Shown here piece by piece: positions 23,001-33,525 of a DNA stretch of 64,000 bases. Every line of letters starts with the position of its first letter. The stretch's first letter is position 1. This stretch comes from Pyrrhoderma lamaoense (Eukaryota; Basidiomycota; Agaricomycetes; Hymenochaetales; Hymenochaetaceae): the NCBI GenBank assembly GCA_002794735.1, contig NBAZ01000005.1, positions 248,001-312,000 of the forward strand, in the 5' to 3' direction. The notes under the pieces were generated by a model. The model did not search any database, was not told where the DNA came from, and saw only the letters and a list, made by a program, of their open reading frames with translations. A program made the translations under genes and the position numbers.

Positions 23001-25469
23001 CTCTTGGCAGTCCTGACTTCCTCTTAGCTTTGATTCACTCATTCTTTTCCATCTATTAGACGATGAGCCAGAGGGTCAGGCCTCCGAAAGTCTGGTGGTC
23101 TCTTTCTCTCAGGAGTTAAACAGATCTCAGCACGATGCTGTTATGGATATGCTCGATGCGTCCAAGCCCATTACGATTATCAAGGGCCCACCCGGGACGG
23201 GCAAGACGACGGCGATAGCTGCCTATATCTCTTCGATCCTCGACCAGACTGAGAAGACGCTCTGGGTTGTGGCCCAGAGCAATGTCGGTGTGAAAAACAT
23301 TGCCGACAAGTTGCATAAGACTGGTATAAAGGACTGGGTACTGCTGGTCAATTCAGACTTTTATCAGGGATGGTGAGTTTGATTGAGCTTCATCTTGCTT
23401 ATATCCTGTTATGTATCTTTATAACCATTTTGTTGTCTTGTGCGCGTTGACTCACTTTTGCTGACTTCCGCTCTTTACATTTCTCACTTAGGCACGCCCA
23501 CCTGTACCAGAATCTGGATGATTCTGAGCTCATCGTCTCGTCGGACTTCCGTACGACGAGGCCCAAATCGCAAAGGGTGGTTCTGTGCACTCTTTCTATG
23601 CTTTCAAATCCACAAATCACCCAGTTCAAAAGGGCGATACCGATGCAGACGCTCATCATTGATGAGGCGTCTCAGATCCCTATGACGAGTTACGTGAACG
23701 TTATAACATCGTATGAAAAAACTTTGGAAAAAGTCGTCTTCATTGGCGACAATAAGCAACGTAAGTGAAAATATCGTTCAACTGGCTTGATTTATAACAC
23801 AATACTCACCTTGTTTTTGTTTTTTTGCATAACATCCTAGTACCTCCATATGCATCCGAACAGAACGAGTCTCTAGACTCGGTGTTCGAGAACGAGAGTC
23901 TCCTCTCGACCTTACGCATGAAGCAGTTAAAAATTCAATGCAAGTCCTTCTTCTCCCTTCCCCTCCACCTTTTCTTCTTCTCCTCTCCTTTTATTTCCTT
24001 ATTAAAATTCTCAATACTCACGCAACTCAATTCTATGTCGTTGTAAATAGATCGGATGCCATATGCGATTGGTGATTTCTTATCAAGACACGTTTATTCC
24101 GGTTCCCTTCAATCCTGGGAAGGTCATCCGATTAGAAAGGACGACGCACTTTGCGTGAGGTTCGTTGACGTGAAAGAGGGTAGAGAGGTGCCGTCGAAAA
24201 AGAGTTATGTGGTAAGTCGTCTTTTGTCCATTTTTTCTCTCTATTTTATATATATTCTTACTCACAATTGGATCTAACTTCCTTATTATTGTGCCAATCA
24301 TCACTCTGCGTGTTGGAACATAGAACTATGCAGAAGCTAATGCAGTTATACACATTATAAAAGACCTAATGCAACGGCAGGAACAACAACAGCAAAAACC
24401 AAGAAAGAAGGAACTAATATATAACTTCGATGACAATGAGAGTAATGACAGTAACTCAATATTTACGACGATAGTAGACAAGAGAGGCAAAAGAAAGTTA
24501 ACTATAAAGTGATTACCCCATATGAGGCACAACGGGACCTTATAGAGCAGGAGTTGAAGAAGACTAATCTACCGTGGAAGAACACGGTTTTCACCGTCGA
24601 CTCGTTTCAAGGTAAGATACAAGTTCTGTCCATCTTCCTTCTTCCTCATCTTTTCTGGCTTATCATTCATACTTGTATTAACCCATGTATGCAGGAACGA
24701 AGACGACTATATAATAATCTCTCTGACTCGTACATGGGATCTTGGTTTCATAACCGACACACGGCGGTCTAATGTTATGCTCTCACGAGCGAAGAAAGGA
24801 ATGTTCATCTGTACGCAGGCGTCATTCCTACTCCAAGGACCGCCCCTACAAACACCCAGGGTTCCCATGCCTGGTCCCAAACGGTAATAACGGGCCAGGG
24901 CCAGACGCGACGACAACAGGTATTTACACCATCTTCTACCAGCAGTCGAGCAAGGGAGACTCTGGTTGGGAAAATGGCCGAAATGTGGGCTGGGATCGAG
25001 AATGGGTGGGTGACGTTCACTGGTCAGAGTAATGGTGTCGGAAGTAGTGGTAGGGAAGTAGGACCAACTACTGGCTTTGGTCCCGGCTCTGGATATGGCT
25101 CTGGTCGGGACAATAAGCAATCTTGGAACAGCAGAGATAGTGCAGAGACGGTAGGAATGGGAAAAATCGAAAGGATAGCCCCAATAGCAACATTCAATAT
25201 AGAGGTGGAAACAAAAATGGAAAAAGGAGCGGAGGCAGGTCTACTAGGGGCGGAAAACGGGGATATGGCGCTAGTGCTAACAGGTTTAGTAGCCCTGCGA
25301 ATGACTCCAAAAGGCATCAGGGCTACAATCCGCGTAGTAATGACAGCAAAAGCGGGGGTTGGGCAATGGTCTTGGAAATGGCCACGACGATGATAATCAG
25401 AGTATATATGCTCAGATACAGTATTCTCAGCAACCGCCTGAGCGATGGGGCGATGAGGATGATTACTGA
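20099..25469 (+). CDS. UPF1-like superfamily 1 RNA/DNA helicase with disordered inserts
   Basis: SF1B-type helicase of the UPF1/SMUBP2/SEN1 group; which member, and its substrate, is not resolved. An N-terminal region with an acidic Asp/Ser run (20240-20290) and another near 21240-21300 precedes a conserved block (about 21720-22230). A Gly/Ser/Tyr/Glu-rich linker follows (22230-22990). The helicase core has Walker A GPPGTGKTT (about 23187), Walker B LIIDEASQIP (23656), motif III GDNKQLPPY across an intron, QYRM across the next, motif V VDSFQGNEDD and motif VI TRRSNVMLSRAKKG (about 24600-24800). The C-terminal tail is rich in Arg/Gly/Asn/Ser with RGG-like boxes and can end at TGA 25467-25469. 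Five single-base frame breaks (about 22331, 22470, 22541, 25150, 25361) are inferred; all lie in low-complexity segments, so the linker and tail frames are less certain than the core. Confidence 0.85.
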
Positions 25470-25985
25470 CAGTATATAATGTACAAGGACAAGATATTCG
25501 GGTGAGGAGTACCTCCCCCCCCACTTTTTTTTTTCTTTCTTAACTTTTAAGTTTCTTTCTACTACTTTTTATTCACTTCCTCTATTTGTTTCTTTTTCTC
25601 AGAGTGATATATTATCTGTCAAGGGCATTTCCCATTCTATAACTCGGGCTTTCGTTTTTTTTTCTCCAGATTTTACTTTCTTTTTCCATTTGTGATATTT
25701 ACAACTTGCTCTACGTTATTTGTACTACCACACTGTACACCTACTACTAATCCTGTCTCTACCCTATTTCTATCTATAACTGCCTTGCTCTTGTAACTTT
25801 AAAGAATCATTATGCACTATTGTACATATACGTGTATGACAACACACCATTAAGTTTTTCTCCGTTTACACTCACATCAACGGGAAAAGAAAGAGACGAT
25901 ATAAATTTTTGTAAATTACGAAAATAAGTCGATTAGCTAAGAATCTATGGTATTAAGAGATCTAGTAAGTCTCTATAAATTTGAA
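25470..25985. other. Intergenic, convergent 3' ends
   Basis: T-rich then A-rich spacer between the helicase and carnitine acetyltransferase genes, which meet tail to tail. Nothing else seen. Confidence 0.6.
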
Positions 25986-28705
25986 TTATAGTTTTGAACG
26001 AATCGTGCCCGATCCTGTTACCGAACTAGAACCGAGAGGCGTAGAGAAGAGGGCCTTCATTTCCCCTAGTGCTTCGTATAGCGCACGCTTGAATCCTTCG
26101 GTCGATGTCTCAGGACAAGAGAACTTGGACTCAATACCGAACTTAATTATATCGGCGGCTGCGAGGTCTATGATGAAGCCGCATGTCACACCCAAAGATG
26201 GCGAGGTGAGATGGATAGGTAAGATAGGTAGCAGGTATTAAAAGATAGAAAGCGAAGATTATCAATGATAACATGATGGTGAGTCTTCTGACTATATTAA
26301 TAGGGATAACTAAAATTAAGACTTACAATTGATTCCATATCCGTCGTTATACATAGCTCCGAAACTAATAACAAAGGAGAAAATGGAAAAAACTCTCAGT
26401 ACGCTAGATAAAACGGCAACAAAGCATAATCGAAAAGGCGAACGAAGCACAAAATGGGCAAGAAAATTAAAATTAAAACCTACCCGGTCCCCTTGAAATA
26501 TTCACCCGCACTGAGACCACTCGTGCTAAGCTTCCACTCCTGACTCCGTGTAAACAACTCATCCTCAAACAATCGTAACGGACTTCCTGGTTCTGACTTC
26601 GACTCTAGATCCGTTTCTTTCACGACTAAGCGCAATCCTAAAAGATGACGATCAATTCCCTTTCCAGTTGCGGCGGCCCTTGTGAGTTGTCCGTGTGTTT
26701 TGATGGCCTGGCATAAGAGAGCTCTGCAGCTCTCAACCTATAAAACTAAAGTTAGAAACATAGTTGCATTCAGGCAGAGAGAGTAGAAAATAAAGTTACA
26801 GATGACTGGTCGTCACACATAGCTAGGACAAACTTCCTGGAATCAGTTGATAGTGTCCTGATCGTCTCTGTTCGACCATGTTCGAAAACTCGGGTTAGTG
26901 CGGTTTCATACGTCGGTGGAAATGTGCCACGAGTGCGATACCAAGCAAGTTGCATTGCCAACTGGATCCAAGCGTCAGGGGATAAAAGCGCTATATCAAG
27001 TTTGAGATAGAGTTGTGAATCATATAGAAATTACAATTTTCAAAAAGATCCTTGCTCAGCGAAGAGTATATTGGGACATTTGATGTAGTATCTACATACC
27101 AGTGTTCTTGATCCAATCTGCACCATAATCTTCGAACCAGTAGATAGCATCATCTGAGTCGGAAATAGCCTTTTTGCTCTCTTTTCGGCCTCAGCACAGG
27201 CCTGAAGAATCTGATCGTCTACCACCCAATCTAACCTCTCCCAAGTACGTGAAGAAGACTCCAAGCCTCGCCCTTGGCAGAAAACGGCCGAATAGGCTCC
27301 CATCCTCCTTCAGCTTCCATATCAGCAGCAAGTGAATATTCAGCGACAATACTTGGTACAAGGGCGTCAACGGGAGAATGCTCGCCCATCATCCCAGCTC
27401 GGGCGTTGTTCTCGACAATAAGTGTTATCCCCTTATCAAACCATCTATTATGCGCATTTGTACCGGATCGTATATTGTGAAGATGTGATTTAAACTCAGA
27501 AGGGTATGGGTCTGAGGTTATGTGCGTGTAATGATCTAAGCTCAGGGCCATTATAGAATCTTCAATAACTTGCATTGACCGCTGATTAATCGGCGACAAG
27601 TTGTACAGATATTCCCTATTCTATAGGAGAGGGTTAGCCTCGTCTATACCCACTATGCGATGCCAGTAAAGATTATACCTTGTCCAGATATCTCTATCGT
27701 CTGATGTCATGACACTAACTGGTCTTCCCTTTCCCCAGACGCCAGTCTCTTACTCGAATCGATAACAACTTCCCGAATTCTGCGTTCGAGTTCCGTGTGG
27801 TCAACACTTCGGCTGCTTTGAGCGCCATAGACATCTATGGAGTATATCCAGTCATGAATCATGACGATGACTTTCTTATGATGTATGGACGATGCACTTG
27901 GAGTAGAGAGCCTGTCACGTCCAGCCTGTGGTATCCTACAAACATTGTACATACGGGGGACAGTATTACGCATCCATAATCCAGTACGGGTAGTCTCCGG
28001 ATATAACTCCTGTCTTTTCTCTACTTAGTAGTTGCATCACCTCATAATGAAATTTCTAGTAAAGAATGGACTTACGATTCAAGTTGTTCCTTGAACCTAA
28101 GAGTCCGACTCAACAGCCATGCAGCGCGACGTATTTGCCAGATACTGATACCGGCAAGTCTAAGGGTTCTTTTTCTTCACCTTTCGCACGAAAGAGGGTA
28201 CATTGACACAGTCGTCTTTGTAGGCTAACCACCAATTTGAGTTTATAAGCAAAGGTGCACGCCATTCAAGATATGCCTTATTTAACCAGAAATTATCATC
28301 AAGCCAGTTGTGAGGGGAGTTTTTGTCCAACTCTATATAACGGTACTTATGAGAGATAGCAACAAAAAATGTGAGATTTCCAAAGAATTGAGTACCTATA
28401 AGACGTTCTTGCAATGTCTTCCCTAGACCCTTCTCAAACTCATCAGCCCAGATGATACGTTCTTTCATTGCCGTGCCGAATGATGGTCCGCCACGGGCTT
28501 CATCTTCCAGAATAAAGGGCTCAAGTGACTTAAGGTACTTGTCTAGTGTGTCTCGTAATCGGGGCACAGGAAGACGAGGGAGCTTCAGAGGCTTTGTACT
28601 TGTACTCGGCGCACGACTACTGCTTGAGCTAACTGGAGCATCCGATGACATCCTCCTCGACACAGTAGAGAGGTTTCGAGGTAGAGCCGATGTTCGAGAA
28701 ATCAT
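25986..28705 (-). CDS. CAT2: Carnitine O-acetyltransferase, with presequence and C-terminal SKL
   Basis: Transfers acetyl groups between CoA and carnitine so that they can move between peroxisome, cytosol and mitochondrion. Exon 1 (from 28705) encodes ISRTSALPRNLSTVSRR, an Arg/Ser-rich amphipathic leader, then a second Met at residue 19 and the family opening LPRLPVPRLRDTLDKYLKSL. Later exons carry IWQIRRAAWLLSRTLRF, MTSDDRDIW, the acyltransferase signature around ENNARAGMMGEHSPVDALVPSI with the catalytic His in GEHSP (about 27380), and SPDAWIQLAMQLAWYRTRG with ETALTRVFEHGRTETIR (about 26850-26980). The last exon has ESKFSCPETSTEGFKRAL and ends SKL-stop, a peroxisomal PTS1. Frame breaks of one base are inferred near 27245 and 27735. 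The gene is divergent from PAM18, another mitochondrial gene. Confidence 0.9.
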
Positions 28706-29063
28706 TTTCTATTTTATATGATGTGTGAATCCCCACCAGATCCTTGCAATTTTGCAAGAGTTCGCTGTCCGACCGATCCGTTTCCAAGATTTTTTCTTTT
28801 TGGTCAGCTCCGGGTTTATGGCTTTTCAGTAAACGCTTTCCGATATCATAGACATAATTGACACGAATGAGAAAATGAATTATACTTTAAAGGCTGGCGG
28901 ACATGGTGTACGTAGTATTTATGAATAAATGATGTATTTCTACGTGCAGCAAGCCAGTCTTATGACGACAGATCGTCGGAACAAAAAAAGGAGGACAAGT
29001 AGCGGGTCTCTTCGTCCGCGACCACCATCTTCATTAACTCATCTTTTCTATATAAAACATATC
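28706..29063. promoter_or_regulatory. Divergent promoter CAT2 / PAM18
   Basis: Only 358 bases separate the two start codons, so the genes probably share a bidirectional promoter. The last 135 bases before the PAM18 start are open in frame with it (Met at 28929), so a longer PAM18 N-terminus is formally possible. Confidence 0.55.
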
Positions 29064-29442
29064 ATGGCTACACCATTTTTTGTCGGCATTGGTGCCATTG
29101 GGGCTGCTCTTGCTGGCCGCCAAATTTTACGAGCAACTGCTCAGCGAGGAGCCAAAGAGTTTGCAAAAGGCGGGTTTAAGTCCAAGATGGACCGCAAGGA
29201 AGCTATCGAGATCCTTGGACTAAAGTATGTCCATCATCTCTTTCATTAATCCTTACTCTTCTCACATACTTCTGTTTGATTCTGTCATCAGGGATACTCC
29301 CCAGCTTAAAGCTAAACTCAAGGATGCACACCGGCAAATCATGCTTGCTAACCATCCAGATCGAGGTGGTGCACCGTACATCGCAAGTAAAATCAATGAA
29401 GCAAAAGATTTACTAGAAAAACTAGAAGGGAAGGGAAGGTAG
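29064..29442 (+). CDS. PAM18: Mitochondrial import motor J-protein PAM18/TIM14
   Basis: Inner-membrane J-domain protein that stimulates mitochondrial Hsp70 at the TIM23 channel. Exons 29064-29224 and 29292-29442 join to 103 residues; donor GTATGT, acceptor ATCAG. Residues 1-20 ([21 protein letters not shown]) form the single membrane span, followed by the family's [18 protein letters not shown]. The J domain keeps the HPD tripeptide in ANHPDRGG and ends NEAKDLLE. Length and layout match TIM14/DNAJC19 closely. The start at 29064 is preferred because family members start directly at the membrane span; an in-frame Met at 28929 would add 45 basic residues. Confidence 0.93.
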
Positions 29443-29900
29443 ATGCAACGGCATGATCAATGTACTGGTATGTATCGACCTCTTGTGACAGGCTATTTTG
29501 TCTAACATATCCCCATTATATCATACAGATCTCACCTGGACTGTATTCCTAGTTTATCCATCGCATCTTGCTGATTAATATACATAGCTCCTCTTTCTTA
29601 TAACTAATGCCAAATAATCACAGAATCTATTCATAGTAACTCACCACCAGGAAAATCTTACCAAGGACAAATGGTTGTTTCATACGAACGAAAGCTGCGC
29701 CTCTTATGTTCAACCCGCGATCTTTCATCTGCATATTTCCAGAACTATCCTTCGCATGGCGAAGAAGTCTGAGTCCTTATATGATACTCTCCCTTCGTTC
29801 CCTCGCCCATATTGAGCTTGCATTCCCGTGAGATCCAACTCCGAACTCCTTCTTGCTTCAAATCTTGTGCATCTGCCCAATTCTCTTGCGCATTTTTGTC
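29443..29900. other. Intergenic
   Basis: Spacer of about 460 bases between PAM18 and the convergent gene relic. It probably contains 3' UTR sequence of PAM18; no other feature is seen. Confidence 0.5.
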
Positions 29901-30667
29901 TTATTCCACTACGACCTGAGCAATATCATAATCTAAAAGCCCTTCCACTACCACTCATCGCATAGCCATTCAGACGCTATTGTTTCGCCATGACCGATAA
30001 GATAGAACCAATGCAAGGAATGACTGGGTGTGCTGGTAAAGCAATCATCGGATGGTATTGGCTCAGTTTTTGCACGAAGGTGAAAGTATCTTGTAATCTC
30101 GTTGCTGATAGAAATGCAGTGACCCCCATGAACGATAGTGATTTGGTCCAACCATCTTACCCAATGGGCACCTGTATACCCAGAAACCACGAGCCAAGGA
30201 GGGTATCCATGGTCGGGTGAGAGTAATTGAGAGTTTATCTTATAACGGTTGGAAATGGAAAATGTCCTCAAATTACAAAGTGGCGACTTTTGCCATATAT
30301 CAAATGCCAATATGTCATCTCCTCCGGGGTCTACTTCTCGGTTCAAGGTGATGAAACTTCATAATACAAGTCAATCTAACATACAGAGATGTGAGACGCA
30401 AAGTAAATGTGTATGTTTTCAATCGTCTCATCCACGCCAGTATAGAACAATACATCCAGCAAGCAGATATCTCCCATCGAAATTTGCAATAACATTCTCT
30501 CCTATGCTACGCCCATACGGGCTTATACACCCTGTGCATTTTATGGTAATAATATGTTGGTCAGGTTTCATCGATATCAGTGCACAGTAAACACCCGAGG
30601 AGCGGTAACAGCGCAAAACATTCAAATTCGTCTTTCTGACTGACCATGCCATAAACCTATAAAACAA
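29901..30667 (-). pseudogene. Relic of an F-box-associated-type protein (tentative)
   Basis: Two blocks of protein-like sequence. The first (30667-30428) contains IANFDGRYLLAGCIVLYW; the second (30330-29948) contains DDILAFDIWQKSPLCNLRTFSIS, GAHWVRWLDQITIVHGGHC and WFYLIGHGETIASEW. With one extra base near 29945 it continues GLLDYDIAQVVVE to a stop at 29901. The Trp-rich, beta-strand-like pattern resembles the C-terminal half of F-box proteins that are numerous in Agaricomycetes, but that assignment is from pattern memory only. No F-box or start codon was found upstream (30670-30930), so a 5'-truncated gene or pseudogene is likely. It could also be a gene with an exon I failed to recognise. 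Confidence 0.4.
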
Positions 30668-31051
30668 CAGTACAGGTATCTTCTCTCATTTCATATACTG
30701 GGTCTGTATTCGAAGTCCTGAGCAAAATTAGTAATCGATATAGGCTAGACTTCCTCAAGAAATAACTAAGTTTTTGAAGCTTAACGTGACAATATATTTT
30801 GCTTTCTCGCCGATTCTGCGTGTACTTCCAGTATATTACCCTGTATCATGAAACGACTGACTATAAGCTCTAATTTCTACTGCTAAAAAGGAATGAAGCA
30901 CAACAGTAACTTTGTTGTATCTATATACATGGAATAATTGCAGTCAGCTGACATTTGCCTTAAGGCCATCTCCGAGGCTATAGTACTAGTGTTATCAAGT
31001 ATAACACCTCAGATCAGCACTGGCTCTGACTCTCCAGACACTGACTCTGAC
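30668..31051. other. Intergenic
   Basis: 384 bases, AT-rich, with stops in all frames. I looked here for the missing N-terminus of the neighbouring relic and did not find it. Confidence 0.5.
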
Positions 31052-31991
31052 TCAGATACTGACTCGACTCGGACTCTGACTCTGACTCCGACTCTCAGAA
31101 TCACGCCGATGATGATGATGGTGATGGTGATGACCGCTGCCACTCTTTTTCGTATCTAACGTTCTATGTGCTGTTTCCGTGGAAGTAGCTTGAAGCTTGA
31201 TTCCAAGCACGCTGCCTTTGTCCCTTTTAACACCAAAATCTATTGTCTGCTTTATAACAGTGACTTCTTTTGTTTTTGTACGTGTCCTCTTCTTACGTCG
31301 CTTTCCCCCTTCTCGATCTGCCCCATTAGCATTAGGATCTCCTTCGAGTAATTCTTCTTCTTCATCCTCATACACAACATTATCATCTGGAACTACAACG
31401 TCATCGCCTACCTGTGGGTTTATAATAAGTATCATTCAATCCTCTCTGAGCATCCTCTTCAGCTTCTAAAACAGGTTGATCGACTGGTACAAGCTCTGGA
31501 TTAGGTGTTGCGGCTATTATAGACCTTGGTCTGAGTGGGGAAGGTGCTACAGTCTTTGATCTGACTGAGAGATTTGTTATAGACCTCGGTCTAGGTGAGG
31601 CAAGTAATGCAGGTTCTGCTGCTATTCTGGATGGCGTTGGACTTCTCAGTTTTCTTGGGCTATCCACAAGCTCAATCGGCCCTCTTCCAGCTGTTGCCGG
31701 CATTATTCCGGAGCGTGGAGTAGCCGGCTTAACATCTGAATTGGTCCCCACCCGCTTGAGTTTTGGTGGAGCTGCCCCTGGATTCCCTCCTATCGCTGGT
31801 TTTAAACTACTAGTAGTAGATATCGAAGACCTTGACGATGACGAAGTAGATGCACTACTGCTAATCCTATGAAGTTGCTTCGGTACTGCTGCACCACCTC
31901 CAGTACCGCTAGAGCTACTCGTCCCTTTCTTTAACGACTGCGGCTTGCCAAGAGTGATATTACTGTCGGACCTTGGTAGTCTTGATGCCAT
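31052..31991 (-). CDS. Ser-rich basic protein of unknown function
   Basis: Not recognised. The first exon starts MASRLPRSDSNITLGK (31991) and encodes about 180 residues of Ser/Pro/Ala-rich, probably disordered sequence with repeated SPRP/SPLRPRSI-like motifs. The second part (31405-31052) has an acidic block (EDEEEELLEGD), a basic block (GGKRRKKRTRTKTK), a short ordered-looking stretch EVTVIKQTIDFGVKRDKGSVLGIK, a run of eight His and a Ser/Arg tail. The two parts lie in different frames; a phase-0 intron ending CCCACAG near 31406 joins them, but the donor (GTTTTA or GTACCA) is weak, so the junction is uncertain. Composition suggests a nuclear or cytoskeleton-associated scaffold, which is inference only. 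An upstream in-frame Met at 32021 would add ten residues. Confidence 0.6.
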
Positions 31992-33525
31992 GAGTAAATT
32001 ATGAGCTCTCACTACTGTCAAATGTGTCCATAATTTTTATACAAGATATCCTCTCCACTATGCACGTTCAATGTATGGCCTAGACAATTTAATTACCCTC
32101 CTCCCGTGTAATCATACAAAGAACAAAGCTTATTCAACCTATTTGAGGTACAAATTAACTTTGATTTTGTGTATCGGGCAAGTAACGTGATCAAAGTTAC
32201 GGGATTACCATGTTATTCCAACGTATATGTGCACGTACAACCAGATTGATAGTCAAAAGGCTAATAGACTTGTATTACTATGATTTTCTCTTCGTAAATG
32301 CTGCAATTCACATACTCTTTAGGCAAGTCGAAGTGAAGCTTATCAAAGAGTATGTCAACTTTGTTTTTGGCAACAGGTATTCAACGAAATAAGATCCTTC
32401 TTTGCTTTGTACATGATGTAATAGTTGTCGATGATGAAGTTGTCTCACTTTGCTAGTGTCTGGGACATGCCGGATCCCAGTCCAACCCAGTCTACTTCAA
32501 AATTGAATTATGTCATATCATATGTATATCATGCAATACCAAGTACGCAGAATCAGAACTTTTTTCCAAACCGGTTTCTATAAACCTCTAATACCCTATA
32601 ATCATGAGTACTGTGGGCAATTTGCTTTAGCAAGAGCAGACGAACTTCACCGATTTAATTTATACTAGATTTCCATTTTAAGGACTCATTTTAAGAATTA
32701 TGCATGTACGGTGCTTGTTAATATAGTGAGTAATATATCTTTAATAATGCTTGATTTTCTTCTATCTTAACCCTTTGCAAGACATAACTTGCCGTAACTA
32801 TACGTGATTGAATTACTTCACTTCTCCCCTTTGAAACCGTATGTTCTGGATAAGGTATCATTGTATTACAGTAGAATGTTATATTATATAGCTTAATATT
32901 AATCAAAGAAGAAATAAGAGAATCTGAAAAATTACATTTATTTGTCCCCTTCTTAATGATCCTCTCCATGATTGTAGTAGAAAATCAAGACAAATGTGTC
33001 GAACATTATATAAGAATTTGATTAGATCACCGATTTTTGTTGTTAGAATACATTGTTTGAGGTACAAGTGTTAACAAAATCATGCCTGCCATCTTATACC
33101 GTGAATGCCCTTGATCTACCAGGTAATTCATGAAGTTTGAACATGTACATGAACGTGTACATATCTTCTTGGTACCTTCTTTCTCGATTAGTAGAGTTAT
33201 GATCGCAAATTATATAGCCAAATCGACTATTATTAAAGTTTTATGTCTTGCAAACGATAGATAGATAAAAAAAACGGATAACAGATACATTCATGTTCCT
33301 ATGATGATTCATGCAATATTATACACACGTGCGCTAGTACAGATAGATATACAGATAACAAGAACAAGTCAATGAATACGCCGAGACAACAAAATCAATA
33401 TTCCTCGTAGAAGATTGTGGCGGGTCCGCTGATAGGCAGAACCAAATCAATATATAAACCTTTACAAATTACGGACAGAAAACTTACTAGCATGGCTTCC
33501 CCTTGAGAAAAAATCGCTGGTAAGT
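31992..33525. other. AT-rich intergenic region
   Basis: 1.5 kb with no gene seen. It marks the left edge of the accessory region that carries the Hsp70-like cluster. Short open frames (for example 32718-32969 on the - strand) are AT-rich noise. Confidence 0.55.
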
